In this document: positions 62,020 through 64,000 of the stretch, one piece after another
How positions within the stretch are numbered: position 1 is the first letter of the stretch
Layout: every line of letters starts with the position of its first letter
Source of the DNA: Ancylomarina subtilis
Lineage (GTDB): Bacteria > Bacteroidota > Bacteroidia > Bacteroidales > Marinifilaceae
Length of the DNA: 64,000 nt
Direction of reading: 5' to 3'
Assembly (NCBI RefSeq): GCF_004217115.1
Contig: NZ_SHKN01000001.1
Coordinates: forward strand, 1-64,000
The notes under the pieces: model-generated
Database searches by the model: none
What the model was told of the DNA's origin: nothing
Seen by the model: only the letters and a program-made list of their open reading frames with translations
Position numbers and translations under genes: made by a program

Positions 62020-63093
62020 TTAATCCTCTTCTGTAAGTCTTGCCAGGCTGGCTTTTCGTTGAATCTTATTGGTTAAAGTGCGCTCAAATTTTGAAAGGAA
62101 AAAAATATCGCGTGGACGTTGGAATTTTTCTAAATAAGCATCAACTTTAGCCTGAATCTTCTTTTTTTTCTCGATGCTTTTGTTCTTTGATTCAATTATA
62201 AGAATCATTTTTTCACCCAGGTGTTCGTCTGGAATGCCAATAAGAAAGAATGGCTCATTTATAAAAGGATTCAGCTTTTCTTCAATTTGTTCAGGGAATA
62301 ATTTTATTCCTCCTGAATTTATAACGTGATCAAATCTTCCAAGCCATTCAAATTCTGAATTGGAGATGAGTTTTACGATATCATTCGTTGTGATCCTTTG
62401 ATTTAATAGTCTGGGAGCATCAATTTCTAAACACTCTCTTTTGTCTGTAGAAAGGGTTACACCATTTAGAGCTTTATATGTATCCGATTTATCAAGGCCA
62501 TTTAAGTTTTTTATCGCGATATGCGAAAGGGTCTCGGTCATTCCGAAACTGGCATAACAATGTGAGCTGAGGTTTTGGATTTTCTTGTTTAACTTTTGAT
62601 CAACAGCACCACCTCCAATTAAGATGGATTTGATCAATTGAATTTGATCCGTATTATGTATGCTGTTTTGAACCTGAAGAGGAATCATTGCAGCAAAATC
62701 GATTGGAGAATGGAGTCCGTTAAGGGGATGGCCATCGGGCTTGACACAGATCAGTTGCATTTGCCAGATTATGGCACGAATAAGCATCATTTTTCCCGCA
62801 ATAAATTGGGGAGATAAGCAAAGAAGGGCCGTCTGTCCCTTTTCAAATTTGAAGAATTCGCCCGTCATTTTTGCAGACTGTATCATCTTCTCTTTTTCCA
62901 GATTGATTGGTTTTGGAGCTCCTGTTGATCCTGACGTTTTAGCTTGAACATAAAGATTTTCATCGAACCACTCCAGAATAAAGGCATAAATATCCTTTTG
63001 CCATTGCGCTTTACAGATCTGATTTTGTTCGTTGCAAAGCGCCAATAGCTGAGTTCGATTGAGTTGATGAAAATTAAGCTTCAAGCTGTTCAT
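62020..63093 (-). CDS. menE: o-succinylbenzoate-CoA ligase
   Basis: 357 residues, short as usual for Bacteroidota MenE. Adenylate-forming motif AKTSGSTGAPKPINLEKE near residue 55, then LCLSPQFIAGKMMLIRA, FGMTETLSHIA, FEWLGRFDHVINSGGIKLFPEQIE. The C-terminal catalytic Lys region reads RTLTNKIQRKAS. It activates o-succinylbenzoate in menaquinone synthesis. It overlaps menC by 20 bases, which supports the assignment and indicates translational coupling. Confidence 0.9.
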   Translation of the reverse strand: MNSLKLNFHQLNRTQLLALCNEQNQICKAQWQKDIYAFILEWFDENLYVQAKTSGSTGAPKPINLEKEKMIQSAKMTGEFFKFEKGQTALLCLSPQFIAGKMMLIRAIIWQMQLICVKPDGHPLNGLHSPIDFAAMIPLQVQNSIHNTDQIQLIKSILIGGGAVDQKLNKKIQNLSSHCYASFGMTETLSHIAIKNLNGLDKSDTYKALNGVTLSTDKRECLEIDAPRLLNQRITTNDIVKLISNSEFEWLGRFDHVINSGGIKLFPEQIEEKLNPFINEPFFLIGIPDEHLGEKMILIIESKNKSIEKKKKIQAKVDAYLEKFQRPRDIFFLSKFERTLTNKIQRKASLARLTEED

Positions 63094-64000
63094 TAAGATC
63101 CCATTTTTTGGATTGATTGTAAATTAAGTGGCCTTCTGTAACTTCAAGTGGCGATTCGATATTATTGGTGAAGAGTTGCCCTGTCCCCAAGCCTTGGGGC
63201 ATTGGATTGTTGAGTGTATATACCCACTGTGCAATAGCATTTAAGCCAATATTAGATTCAAGGGCAGATGTGGCCCACCAGGGAATTGCATTTTTATTGG
63301 CAATATCAATCCATTCCTGGCTGCCTTTAAAACCACCAACCAAACTTGGTTTTAAAATAATATACTGTGGTTGTATTTGTCGGATTAATTCAATTTTGTC
63401 TTCGAGTTTGTAAATTCCGATTAATTCTTCATCCAAAGCAATAGGCAGTGGCGTTATCTTACAAAGTTCTGCCATAGCTTCCCAGTTGCCTGCTTTTATG
63501 GGTTGTTCTATGGAATGAATATCAAAGTCTGCGAGTGCTTTGAGTTTGTTTATGGCATCATCAGGATGAAAGGCACCATTGGCATCGACGCGGATTTCAA
63601 TTTCTTTAGCTGAAAACTTCTCTCGGATTGATTGGATAATGCTGAGTTCTTCATCAAAATTAATGGCCCCAATTTTTAACTTGATACAATTGAAACCTGT
63701 ATCAATCTTCTCCTGGACTTGCTGTTGCATGTAAGCTTTATCGCCCATCCAAACCAAGCCATTTATGGGGATTTGTGCTTCATTATTTGTGAAATCAGAA
63801 TCGAAAAGAAGACGTTTCCCACCATTTCTCAAATCCCTTAAAGCCATTTCGAAACCAAAATAAAGAGATGGCCATTCGGTTAAATCGCTAATAAAATAGT
63901 TTTCTATTTTGTCGATGTTCTGGCAAACCTCGTGAATTTTATCTTCGTAGTTTTCTCTGTCATCAGAACTTAATCCTCTAATGATTGAGCATTCGCCAAT
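63074..64000 (-). CDS. menC: o-succinylbenzoate synthase, partial
   Basis: The 5' end lies beyond the window. The frame is open from 64000 (IGECSIIRGLSSDDRENY) through the internal Met at 63847 to 63074, so 308 residues are seen of about 350. Enolase-superfamily residues: Lys in CIKLKIGAINF, Asp in RVDANGAF, Glu in SIEQPIKAG, Asp in ALDEELIG, Lys in ILKPSLVGGF. It dehydrates SHCHC to o-succinylbenzoate in menaquinone synthesis. Followed by menE in an overlapping pair. Confidence 0.9.
   Translation of the reverse strand: MGECSIIRGLSSDDRENYEDKIHEVCQNIDKIENYFISDLTEWPSLYFGFEMALRDLRNGGKRLLFDSDFTNNEAQIPINGLVWMGDKAYMQQQVQEKIDTGFNCIKLKIGAINFDEELSIIQSIREKFSAKEIEIRVDANGAFHPDDAINKLKALADFDIHSIEQPIKAGNWEAMAELCKITPLPIALDEELIGIYKLEDKIELIRQIQPQYIILKPSLVGGFKGSQEWIDIANKNAIPWWATSALESNIGLNAIAQWVYTLNNPMPQGLGTGQLFTNNIESPLEVTEGHLIYNQSKKWDLNEQLEA

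Overview
The window reads as a chromosomal segment of an anaerobic or facultative Bacteroidota, probably of the Bacteroidia/Marinilabiliales type. The basis is a type IX secretion C-terminal sorting domain, many SxxC/TxxC lipoproteins including one with an acidic surface-export signal, a BtuG-like cobalamin-binding lipoprotein, TAnnTTTG promoter elements, a GH109-type Gfo/Idh/MocA protein, few Shine-Dalgarno sequences, and menaquinone genes. The genus assignment is inference.

Layout. (1) 1-7957 is an accessory array. Single genes (secreted protein, MORN-esterase, zinc-ribbon membrane protein, T9SS cargo, a broken Crp/Fnr gene with an SRPBCC gene) are separated by long imperfectly palindromic repeats of 130-190 bp whose ends (..CTAAC / GTTAG..) behave like integron attC sites. 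No integrase gene is visible. An IS1182-like element has jumped into one repeat. (2) 8110-15606 is mixed housekeeping: methyltransferase, galE, flavin reductase, pterin dehydratase, PhzF, and an ankyrin-phosphoesterase lipoprotein. (3) 15809-35918 is the most interesting part, a cobalamin-riboswitch-controlled locus. (4) 36094-64000 is ordinary chromosome: C69 dipeptidase, three-gene proton-translocating transhydrogenase, S9 and tricorn-like proteases, acyl-CoA synthetase, orphan histidine kinase, ZIP transporter, thioesterase, GH109 protein, tRNA-Arg preceded by two decayed tRNA-like copies, YceI, FadL-type porin, and menE/menC at the right edge.

The riboswitch locus has three units. Riboswitch 1 leads two tandem BtuF/FepB-like binding lipoproteins, a CobN/BchH-like giant chelatase subunit, a BchI-like AAA+ ATPase, a BchI-BchD-like AAA+/VWA protein, a CbiZ-like corrinoid amidohydrolase, a NifH-NifD fusion, and a NifK-like subunit. 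Riboswitches 2 and 3 each lead a BtuB-like TonB-dependent receptor, the second followed by a BtuG-like propeller lipoprotein. A metal chelatase together with a nitrogenase-like reductase is the pairing used to build bacteriochlorophyll, and a chelatase plus a nitrogenase-like enzyme also makes F430. Here the pairing sits with corrinoid uptake and salvage genes and is predicted to be switched on when cobalamin is scarce. I infer an undescribed tetrapyrrole/corrinoid capture-and-remodelling pathway; its substrate and product cannot be read from sequence.
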